DNA of 42,897 nucleotides. It comes from Verrucomicrobiota bacterium. Lineage in GTDB: Bacteria; Verrucomicrobiota; Lentisphaeria; JABSQK01; JAJFLO01. Below are positions 27,123 to 32,702 of the stretch, in pieces. Numbering within the stretch: the stretch's first letter is position 1; the number at the start of each line of letters is the position of its first letter. Under the pieces are notes generated by a model. That model saw nothing but the letters and a program-made list of their open reading frames with translations, did no database searches and was not told where the DNA came from. The position numbers were made by a program, and so were the translations under genes. The stretch covers positions 1-42,897 of the forward strand of contig JAJFLP010000022.1 of NCBI GenBank assembly GCA_021772635.1, read 5' to 3'.

Positions 27123-27798
27123 AAAGCCATCCGAAAATTGTACTGCTTGCAGTATAGTTCCAACCAGGTCTCCGGCGCTTATCCTTTAATACCCGAAGTT
27201 CACATAAAAAATGGTCGTTTTCAATGCGTTTTCGTTCCGCAAAAGCATGAAGCAAAACCAGCGACCCAAGTGACGGTGACACCGAAGACTTTTCGGTGAG
27301 ACAAAGTAAAACAGCATCGTTGCGCCGCGCTAATGTCGCTAACCGCATTTGCACCGAATCCGGCATCCACGATTTGCCCGGAAGATCCATGACCACCAAG
27401 CCGAAAGCACCCGAGCGCAGTAACTGTTCGGCCGCGCGAAAAATTAACCGGAAGTCGTTACTCTTAGAAACCGTAAGATTGCCTCTTTCTTTCACGGGCG
27501 GCCTGACGACGACAAGAGCATTAAGATCGATTCCCATCGCGTCCAGGTCCGGAGGGAAAAATGATGTATCACGCCTAACTATCCAGGCTGAAATTTCGTT
27601 CTGAAGCTGTGCATCCAATACCAGTTTCGCGGCCATCGTCAACCTGGCAGTAGCTCCCTCCCCTGATAACTCTATAAGCCCCCCCGAGAGCGCCTGTAAT
27701 GACCACTCCTTGCGATAACTCTTTTGCGTTATCCCGTATAATCGCTGCTTCTGATGTTGAAGATCACAGAGAATTGATTGTTTAATTGCTATACTCAT
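27121..27798 (-). CDS. imuA: ImuA, RecA/SulA-like mutasome protein
   Basis: 225 residues from ATG 27798; an upstream ATG at 27846 lies in repeat sequence and is rejected. It aids ImuB and DnaE2 in damage-induced mutagenesis. The N-terminus GLIELSGEGATARLTMAAKL occupies the P-loop position but lacks the Lys of a normal Walker A; LVVMDLPG resembles a Walker B strand. FGLVVMDLPGKSW and RLATLARRNDAVLLCLTEKS are typical. The C-terminus (residues 215-225) is encoded by a TATACYGC repeat and reads NYTASSTIFGWL. The gene lies directly downstream of a palindromic element and is first of the imuA-imuB-dnaE2 run. Confidence 0.82.
   Translation of the reverse strand: MSIAIKQSILCDLQHQKQRLYGITQKSYRKEWSLQALSGGLIELSGEGATARLTMAAKLVLDAQLQNEISAWIVRRDTSFFPPDLDAMGIDLNALVVVRPPVKERGNLTVSKSNDFRLIFRAAEQLLRSGAFGLVVMDLPGKSWMPDSVQMRLATLARRNDAVLLCLTEKSSVSPSLGSLVLLHAFAERKRIENDHFLCELRVLKDKRRRPGWNYTASSTIFGWL
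27131..27156. repeat. TATACYGC repeat end forming the imuA 3' end
   Basis: Reads CCGAAAATTGTACTGC then TTGCAGTATA. On the minus strand it encodes residues near 215-223 of ImuA. The core TACTGC-TT-GCAGTA is a 6-bp stem with a two-base centre. Confidence 0.8.
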
Positions 27799-27812
27799 TT
27801 CGAAAAAAATAT

Positions 27813-28040
27813 TTAACCGCAGAGGGCGCAAAGAACGCAGAGTCATTTAATGATAAAAACAATATTGAGCTTGAGATTCACCCAGAAATTCGCATAGATA
27901 TGCAAATTCAATATCAAAGGGAAGTGGTGGTCAGAATAGTCAAACTTTTCTGGTCATCACTTTTCTTTGATATTCTATTTTACGCAATAAAATCGTCCCT
28001 AGAGAATCCTCTCTGCGATCTTTGCGCCCTCCGCGGTTAA
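27813..28040. mobile_element. AACCGCAGAGGGCGCAAAGA element, copy 1
   Basis: The 30-base ends are inverted: 27813-27842 starts TTAACCGCAGAGGGCGCAAA, and 28011-28040 ends CGCCCTCCGCGGTTAA. Inside, CAATATCAAAGGGAAGTG and CACTTTTCTTTGATATT are also roughly inverted. The GxxExxY stop codon abuts its right end, and its left end lies within 20 bases of the imuA start. Confidence 0.8.
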
Positions 28041-28430
28041 TCAAATATCTTCATCAAAATTATTAACCATCCGTTTAATTCCATCGCGAAGGATCATCAC
28101 GTTGAAGTTAATCAGCAGGCCAACCTCCAGATTTGTAACTTTCAGATAGTTCAACAGCTGCGCTTCATCGATTTCGGTTAGTTTCTTAACGGCCTTACAC
28201 TCAATGATGACCTTTTCATCCACCAAAAAATCACACCTGAATCCAACATCGAGTTTAACGCTTTCATAGCGAACAGGTAAAACTTTCTCTTTCTCGTGTG
28301 AGATACCGGCCATTTTAAGCTCATAAGCTAAAGCGGCCTGATAAACGGTCTCTAAAAAACCAGGACCAAGTTCCCGATGAACCTTGATCGCTAACCCAAT
28401 TATCTGCTTTGTAAGTTCATTTGTTTTCAT
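28041..28430 (-). CDS. GxxExxY family protein
   Basis: 129 residues; start ATG 28430 has AAAAGGA seven bases upstream. The name-giving motif is GFLETVY (in RELGPGFLETVYQAAL). A PD-(D/E)xK-like core may be present: GFRCDFLVDEKVIIECKAV (D, then E-x-K), a nuclease-like pattern. It ends with FDEDI. The family function is not established, although its members are common near dispersed repeats like the ones here. It lies between two copies of the AACCGCAGAG element, within 15 bases on one side and none on the other. Although inside the lexA-imuA block, it may be repeat cargo rather than SOS machinery. Confidence 0.9.
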   Translation of the reverse strand: MKTNELTKQIIGLAIKVHRELGPGFLETVYQAALAYELKMAGISHEKEKVLPVRYESVKLDVGFRCDFLVDEKVIIECKAVKKLTEIDEAQLLNYLKVTNLEVGLLINFNVMILRDGIKRMVNNFDEDI

Positions 28431-28444
28431 ATTTAATCCTTTTT

Positions 28445-28590
28445 TAAACCGCAGAGTTCGCAAAGAACGCGGAGAAATACTTAATGATAAAACCGGCACT
28501 ACACTCTGGATTCCTTTGATATTTGATTTTACCCAGTAAAATTGTCCCTGATAAATCCTTCTCTGCGGTCTCTGCGCCCTCCGCGGTTAA
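28445..28590. mobile_element. AACCGCAGAGGGCGCAAAGA element, copy 2
   Basis: Shorter relative (146 bp) of 27813-28040, with inverted ends 28446-28474 and 28561-28590. Both copies share TAATGATAAAA after the left end and AAATTGTCCCTGA or its near match before the right end. It lies eight bases from the lexA stop codon. Confidence 0.8.
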
Positions 28591-28597
28591 TCTTCTC

Positions 28598-29251
28598 TTA
28601 GAATTTCCGTCTGACTTCCACGACCTTCCCCAGAATTCGGCACTCTCCCGCTTCAGGGACGATCACCTCAAACACCGCATTCTCCGGGTGCAGTTCCAAC
28701 CGCCCTTCCCTCAACTGCAACCTCTTCACTGTCGCTTCATCATCCACCAGCGCAACCACGATATCCCCGGACTCCGCTGATGCCTGTCGGCGAACGACAA
28801 CAATATCCCCTGGTAAAATCCCCGCCCCCGTCATACTCTTTCCCTGCACGCGAAGCGCGAACAAATCCTCTTCACCCTCCTGAACCATCATTTCCACGTA
28901 CCCTTCCAGATCCTCGACCGCCATAGAGAGCGCCCCCGCCGCTACGCGCCCCAGAATCGGAACCGCTACAAATCTCTTTTCCTGTTTCTCTAACAGTTTC
29001 TTATTCTTCCTCCTGGCTCCTGACTTCTGACTCCTGCCCCTTGTCAATCTATACCCACGGGCTTTCCCCCCAGTATTAATCAACCGCTTCTCTGCCACGA
29101 GTTTCTCAAGATGTTGTCGAGCAGTCTGAACCGCGCGAAACCCAAAGGCCTCCTGCACCTCCCGAACAGTTGGCGGCTCTCCCTCTTCGAGGCGCTTCAC
29201 AACGAATTTATAAACACGCTCTCGCGTTTGACCTTCCGGACCACGTTTCAT
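28598..29251 (-). CDS. lexA: LexA repressor
   Basis: SOS repressor and self-cleaving protease of 217 residues from ATG 29251. Reading farther upstream adds an absurd repeat-encoded MELGAWSLEL, so that start is rejected. The winged-helix DNA-binding domain (about 8-70) has VREVQEAFGFRAVQTARQHL. The protease domain has cleavage site A105-G106 (RVAAGALS), nucleophile S139 (GKSMTGAGILPGD) and K176 (DDEATVKRL). The linker, residues 72-82 (GRSQKSGARRK), is encoded by 7-bp satellite units. It probably represses itself and the imuA-imuB-dnaE2 genes on the same strand. The recognition helix differs from that of E. coli LexA, so its operator may differ too. Confidence 0.95.
   Translation of the reverse strand: MKRGPEGQTRERVYKFVVKRLEEGEPPTVREVQEAFGFRAVQTARQHLEKLVAEKRLINTGGKARGYRLTRGRSQKSGARRKNKKLLEKQEKRFVAVPILGRVAAGALSMAVEDLEGYVEMMVQEGEEDLFALRVQGKSMTGAGILPGDIVVVRRQASAESGDIVVALVDDEATVKRLQLREGRLELHPENAVFEVIVPEAGECRILGKVVEVRRKF
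29010..29040. repeat. 7-bp satellite inside the lexA linker
   Basis: On the minus strand it reads GGAGTCA GAAGTCA GGAGCCA, period 7. It is translated into the LexA interdomain linker. A similar satellite is read in the pntAB tail at 36199-36229. Confidence 0.6.
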
Positions 29252-29304
29252 TGGATTGACGATTGTTGGATTGACGATTGTAGTTAGTGCTTGGAAGAAA
29301 AATG

Positions 29305-29361
29305 CCGACTCACGGAGATGCGCAACTGTTGCACTGGAGGGCAAACGTCCCCGTGAGCCGA
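29305..29361. repeat. Inverted repeat upstream of lexA
   Basis: CGACTCACGG (29306-29315) pairs with CCGTGAGCCG (29351-29360) with one mismatch, around a smaller palindrome, GCAACTGTTGC. It could form a leader hairpin in the lexA mRNA or be another dispersed repeat. Confidence 0.5.
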
Positions 29362-29362
29362 C

Positions 29363-29424
29363 AGCTCCAAGCTCCAAGCTCCAAGCTCCAAGCTCCAAGC
29401 TCCAAGCTCCAAGCTCCAAGCTCC
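29363..29424. repeat. AGCTCCA 7-bp tandem satellite
   Basis: Eight to nine nearly perfect heptamer units, AGCTCCA, upstream of lexA. Such a tract is prone to slippage and could vary the spacing between the candidate operator at 29428 and lexA. Confidence 0.95.
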
Positions 29425-29427
29425 ATT

Positions 29428-29447
29428 AAACATACATTTGTCTGTTT
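29428..29447. promoter_or_regulatory. Candidate LexA operator (20-bp imperfect palindrome)
   Basis: AAACATACATTTGTCTGTTT matches its own reverse complement at 16 of 20 positions. It lies about 180 bases upstream of lexA, beyond the heptamer tract, in an AT-rich stretch. I did not find a second copy before imuA, so its identity as an SOS box is a guess. Confidence 0.25.
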
Positions 29448-29610
29448 TAATTGCAAATAAAAAAGAAGGAATATCCGGAAATATTTGTTGCTCTTAACGA
29501 AACGTTCCCTTGTTTGTCCTTGATGACGAGCAAGGATCGATGTATTCCATGTGAAGCCAAGCGAATACAATAAATACTATTTCCCAATCAGGTTTCCGCG
29601 TGTGCCGCGG

Positions 29611-29639
29611 CGAAATTTCGACTGCTTGCAGTCTATATA
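29611..29639. repeat. TATACYGC repeat end at the vapC stop
   Basis: Reads CGAAATTTCGACTGC then TTGCAGTCTATATA. On the minus strand its first TATATAG supplies the last Ile codon and the TAG stop of the PIN gene. Confidence 0.75.
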
Positions 29640-30052
29640 CACTTAACGCCCATCCCCTCGGCAGCGGCCCGGAGCTGCTTATCGTTGGTCGCCAGCGGCA
29701 ACCCTTTGCGGATAGCGAGTTCCAAGTAGGCCGAGTCATATGCAGAAAGCGAGCAACTTCGTCCTAGCATTAGAATTTCACCAAAAGATCGCACCGACGT
29801 ATCTTCGTCCACCGTTATTGGCAACTTACTCAGAAGCGCAATAAATCGTACTGTATCCGCCTTCGTGATACGTTCCCGTCGTTCCGCGGCCAGGAACACA
29901 TTACTGATTTCAAGATGCCACAACGACGGAATAAGCGCCGCAGCACCTGTTGCGAAAGAATCCTGTATTTCATCCGTACGGGGCGTCGCTTCATCATCGA
30001 AACACCAGGCAATTGCAACGGAACAGTCTAGAACAAATTCGCTTATCTCCAT
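29633..30052 (-). CDS. vapC: PIN-domain toxin, VapC type
   Basis: 139 residues from ATG 30052, which shares one base with the antitoxin stop (TGATG); a GTG three bases earlier is also in frame. VapC toxins are metal-dependent RNases that cut tRNA or rRNA. The acidic site can be traced: D9 (FVLDCSVA), E48 (LEISNVF), D106 (AYDSAYLELA) and D124 (LATNDKQL). Length is normal. Translation ends at a palindromic repeat, whose bases supply the stop codon. It is neutralised by the Phd-type protein encoded just upstream. Confidence 0.92.
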   Translation of the reverse strand: MEISEFVLDCSVAIAWCFDDEATPRTDEIQDSFATGAAALIPSLWHLEISNVFLAAERRERITKADTVRFIALLSKLPITVDEDTSVRSFGEILMLGRSCSLSAYDSAYLELAIRKGLPLATNDKQLRAAAEGMGVKCI

Positions 30053-30291
30053 CACGCCCGACCTTCTGAAATAAGGGTCTTCACGTCCAAACCGTCGAGA
30101 CTCTTACCTTTTCTGAACTGCTTAAGCTCGGCAATTACCTTGGAAATATCGTCCCTGGTTTCCTTAGCGACAGGTGAAAGGCTGGCTACCGGAACACCAT
30201 GCTTGGTAATCATGATTTTTTCCCCATTTCGCACGCGCTCGAGAAGTTCAGAGAAATGCGTTTTCGCTTGGTATGATCCTATTGTATCCAT
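30052..30291 (-). CDS. Phd/YefM-type antitoxin
   Basis: 79 residues. The DNA-binding N-terminus MDTIGSYQAKTHFSELLERV and KIMITKHGVPVASLSPV are classic for the Phd/YefM fold. The C-terminal 30 residues, lysine-rich and flexible, should wrap the toxin. It overlaps the PIN toxin start, giving a normal antitoxin-then-toxin operon. It probably represses its own promoter together with the toxin; a candidate operator lies at 30313-30329. Confidence 0.92.
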   Translation of the reverse strand: MDTIGSYQAKTHFSELLERVRNGEKIMITKHGVPVASLSPVAKETRDDISKVIAELKQFRKGKSLDGLDVKTLISEGRA

Positions 30292-30312
30292 AAAACCGAC
30301 TCCTTAACTTAG

Positions 30313-30329
30313 ACCAGTCTACGACTAGT
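30313..30329. promoter_or_regulatory. Candidate toxin-antitoxin operator
   Basis: ACCAGTC-TAC-GACTAGT is a 7-bp inverted repeat with one mismatch, 22 bases ahead of the antitoxin start codon, where Phd-type repressors usually bind. The role is inferred from position only. Confidence 0.4.
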
Positions 30330-30440
30330 TTAATATCATTAAACACAGATATCAAGTCTTACTTGAGCAACTTATGATTCGCTACAGTATGGGTCGCGGG
30401 TCCAATTCTGAGTCTGACTCTGTTTAAACGCCAGCGTCAG

Positions 30441-30620
30441 CACGCTGAAGCGTGAACTCCAACGGTCTGGACATAAAGCTTATCCCTGGAGGCGTTGAGT
30501 TCACACTTCTGTGCGCTCCGTATCCGCTCCGCACGATAAATCGTGAACTCCAACGGTTGTCCAGTCAGAGTCTTACCCGCGGAGGCATTGGAGTTCACCC
30601 TCCACTCCGGCGCAGTGAAT
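30441..30620. repeat. Cluster of GTGAACTCCAACGG palindromes
   Basis: Holds CACGCTGAAGCGTGAACTCC (30441-30460), then GTTGAGTTCACAC (from 30493), then a second TCGTGAACTCCAACGG (30541-30556), then GCATTGGAGTTCACC (from 30585). The units alternate in direction, as in a bacterial interspersed mosaic element. The same motif is found at 3726-3797, 34381-34451, 68-86 and 42615-42632. Confidence 0.75.
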
Positions 30621-30770
30621 ATCGCGGGCGGCGCAGGAATTCACGCCGATCTCAACGTCGGCTCTTTCACCCTCCCAGCCGCGATACCCGAACCGTCAAC
30701 GTACCTCATGTTCGGGCTCGTGTTTTTGGGGATCCTCGGGGTTCGCAAACGCGCGAAGAAAACGGCTTAA
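30543..30770 (+). pseudogene. Orphan PEP-CTERM sorting tail
   Basis: The last 27 residues are a full PEP-CTERM signal: PEPSTYLMFG, a hydrophobic stretch, then the basic RKRAKK. Such tails direct exported proteins to an exosortase. Ahead of it are only about 45 plausible residues (IAGGAGIHADLNVGSFTLPA and others); further upstream the frame runs into the GTGAACTCC repeats, and the GTG start is itself part of one. There is no signal peptide. I read this as the remnant of a larger exported protein whose front was lost to repeat insertion or deletion. A terminator follows. Confidence 0.7.
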
Positions 30771-30798
30771 TTTATTTTTATTACGATTTTGGATCTTT

Positions 30799-30832
30799 AA
30801 CCCACTGTGCGTAGTGCGCAGCGGGTTTTTTT
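30799..30832 (+). terminator. Intrinsic terminator after the PEP-CTERM remnant
   Basis: AACCCACTGTGCG and GCGCAGCGGGTT form a stem with one mismatch and one wobble, followed by seven T. It lies 30 bases after the stop codon and has textbook form. Confidence 0.8.
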
Positions 30833-30897
30833 GTGCGTGCGGCGATCTTGTCGAGGTTTATCGGCGTCGTTCGGGTTACAGGATCATCGTAACGATC

Positions 30898-31006
30898 CAC
30901 AGCGCAAGGCTGTGGAATTCGAGGATGCTGCGCAGAACACAGCGCAAGGCCGTGGAATTCTGGATGCTGGGTGCGATACGGCACGAGGCTGTGGAATTCT
31001 GGAATG
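30898..31006. repeat. REP-like units downstream of the transposase
   Basis: Three consecutive units: CACAGCGCAAGGCTGTGG, CACAGCGCAAGGCCGTGG and CACGAGGCTGTGG, each followed by AATTC. The core is the stem CACAGC-loop-GCTGTG. A related unit, AAGACCGTGGAATTC, lies at 31955-31969 just ahead of the transposase start. These are likely substrates of that transposase. Confidence 0.75.
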
Positions 31007-31010
31007 GCGA

Positions 31011-31949
31011 TTACTCGTTTCGGTTCCATTCCTCGATGTATCGACGTACAAAGGTGCTGTTCACATTACCGTAACCGCCGAAGTACGCCCCTGCCGTCCA
31101 TAACCGATCGATCCCGGCTTTTATCAGCAGTTCCGGAAACTCACGAAACATCACGTCTTGACCGGAATTCATCAATTCCGTAATCAAAAGCGGCATCGAA
31201 ACCGCCGGGTGCGTCCGAACCGCGACGTGTACGTGGTCCGGGAGAAACGATATCTTCAGAATGACAAATTTACGAAGGCTCCCCGGTTCGAGCCATGCGC
31301 GAGTGATCGCTTCTCCCTCGACACTGCCGAATACGCCCTGCCGTCGTTTGGTCGAGAGGACAACGTGATACCGTAAAACCGTGAACGCGTGTTTCGGACA
31401 GATGAATGCGTCACAGGCATCGTCATATGCATATTCCTTTAAGTATACCGGGGGCAAGATCCGCTGATCATACCCGTGATGGATCGATTGTTTTGCGAGG
31501 TACCGCTCGACATCGCGTTTGGTGTTCTCGCCGATGGTGCATCCGAAATATCCGGTGCCGAGGATCTTAGGGGTTGGGTGATCCATCGTGCTGCGGAGGT
31601 GCTTACTGAGTTTCCCTTTGATCTTACTGATACCGGTTGACACCGACTCCGATTCCGGAAAACGGAGGAACAGCAGGAGGTCGGTGTTGTCGAGGTTAAA
31701 CTTCAGGACCTTGACCGACAGAGGATCGGTTATTCGCCGCAGATTGTCGCGCGTCAGATTCGCCAGCGCCGCGTTCTGTCTGCGCCTCCAGGTTTTGACT
31801 CGGACGTAGAGCTGATAGCGGTAGGCGAATTTGAGCTCGTCAATGGTGTAAGGCGTGATTTTCACGGGGAGGAATTCGGTTGATTTAATGGGATTGGTGT
31901 GTTTCGCCCGGGTTTGAGCGGGTTGTCGGCCGGCAGCGTAACAATCCAT
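31011..31949 (-). CDS. REP-associated tyrosine transposase with two Y1-like domains
   Basis: 312 residues. The C-terminal half (about 188-312) is a Y1 HUH transposase: HVH motif H239-V-H241 in FLPDHVHVAVR, and a likely catalytic tyrosine Y304 in RRYIEEW. The N-terminal half (about 38-165) aligns by eye to it: YRYQLYVRVKTWRRR with YHVVLSTKRR, DLLLFLRFP at the HUH position, and GTGYFGCTIG plus VERYLAKQ with TAGAYFGGYG plus VRRYIEEW. The N-terminal copy has lost the histidines but keeps Y150. RAYT proteins process REP hairpins; the cluster at 30898 and the unit at 31955 flank it. Start ATG 31949. Confidence 0.85.
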   Translation of the reverse strand: MDCYAAGRQPAQTRAKHTNPIKSTEFLPVKITPYTIDELKFAYRYQLYVRVKTWRRRQNAALANLTRDNLRRITDPLSVKVLKFNLDNTDLLLFLRFPESESVSTGISKIKGKLSKHLRSTMDHPTPKILGTGYFGCTIGENTKRDVERYLAKQSIHHGYDQRILPPVYLKEYAYDDACDAFICPKHAFTVLRYHVVLSTKRRQGVFGSVEGEAITRAWLEPGSLRKFVILKISFLPDHVHVAVRTHPAVSMPLLITELMNSGQDVMFREFPELLIKAGIDRLWTAGAYFGGYGNVNSTFVRRYIEEWNRNE

Positions 31950-32026
31950 GATACAAGACCGTGGAATTCAATGTTCCTCGACGAGAGGCCGTGAGTCGGT
32001 ATACCATGTGTTTATCGCATGGATTA

Positions 32027-32515
32027 TTATGTTCCTGTGGTGCGCGCGAGTATATGACAGCAGTCCCCCACGGTCGACCCTTCCGGCGGAATGGCCCAAT
32101 CGCCAGCAATCTCGGCCAATGGCTGCAGAACGAACTCACGTTTGGTCATCTCTGCATGCGGAATGGTTAAACCCGACTCTTCGATCACTTCGTCTCCGTA
32201 CAACAGTATATCGATATCAACAATTCGATCCTCGTGGTACCCATGGTCAGCGGGACGGCCCATTTCAACCTCAATTCGCTGGCATTCTCGAAGTAGCTCC
32301 TTCGGCCCCACACCAGTTTCGCCAGTCACCACAATATTCAGGAAGTCGTAAGCGTCTGGTGGACAATCTACAGGCGCGGAGCAAAAGAAGGAGGAACAAC
32401 AAATATTGGCAAGGGTGCCGGCAAGGAGATCGACAGCCTTCTCAATATTTGCTTCGCGATCACCAAGATTACTTCCAAGAGATAACGCGACGGGTATTGA
32501 GGTTGGGTTTGACAT
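32027..32515 (-). CDS. folK: 6-hydroxymethyl-7,8-dihydropterin pyrophosphokinase
   Basis: 162 residues from ATG 32515. It catalyses ATP-dependent pyrophosphoryl transfer in folate synthesis. Signatures are VALSLGSNLGDREANIEKAVDLL, SAPVDCPPDAYDFLNIVV, LLRECQRIEVEMGR, the DRIVDIDILLYG motif with its Mg-binding Asp pair, and LTIPHAEMTKREFVLQPLAEIAGDW. An ATG at 32575 would add TQHATRNT-type residues read from a 7-bp satellite and is rejected. The nearest gene in the same direction is the aspartate kinase, 187 bases upstream. Confidence 0.95.
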   Translation of the reverse strand: MSNPTSIPVALSLGSNLGDREANIEKAVDLLAGTLANICCSSFFCSAPVDCPPDAYDFLNIVVTGETGVGPKELLRECQRIEVEMGRPADHGYHEDRIVDIDILLYGDEVIEESGLTIPHAEMTKREFVLQPLAEIAGDWAIPPEGSTVGDCCHILARTTGT

Positions 32516-32519
32516 GGGA

Positions 32520-32572
32520 GATGTGTTGCGTGTTGCGTGTTGCGTGTTGCGTGTTACGTGATTCGTGCTTGT
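32520..32572. repeat. GTGTTGC 7-bp satellite upstream of folK
   Basis: Five units of GTGTTGC or close variants, then GTGTTACGTGATTCGTG. The same heptamer type is seen at 25350-25370 and 36336-36378, and once more near 32615-32640. Confidence 0.9.
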
Positions 32573-32702
32573 CACGCCTTAGTCCCGATCTCTTAGTGAA
32601 TCGGGACGACGGCGGATTGCGTGATTCGTGTTGCGTATTGATTATCGGAACGGAATCCGGATGATATTCTCTGCGGTATTCGCGATCACCGCTGTTCGCT
32701 TC

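Noticed and set aside
29363..29424. Possible CRISPR array
   Set aside because: The units are contiguous heptamers without spacers, and no cas gene is nearby.
29310..29570. Protein starting MELGAWSLELGAWSLELG
   Set aside because: Encoded by the 7-bp AGCTCCA satellite; frame and residues are artefacts of the tandem repeat, and lexA has a better start at 29251.
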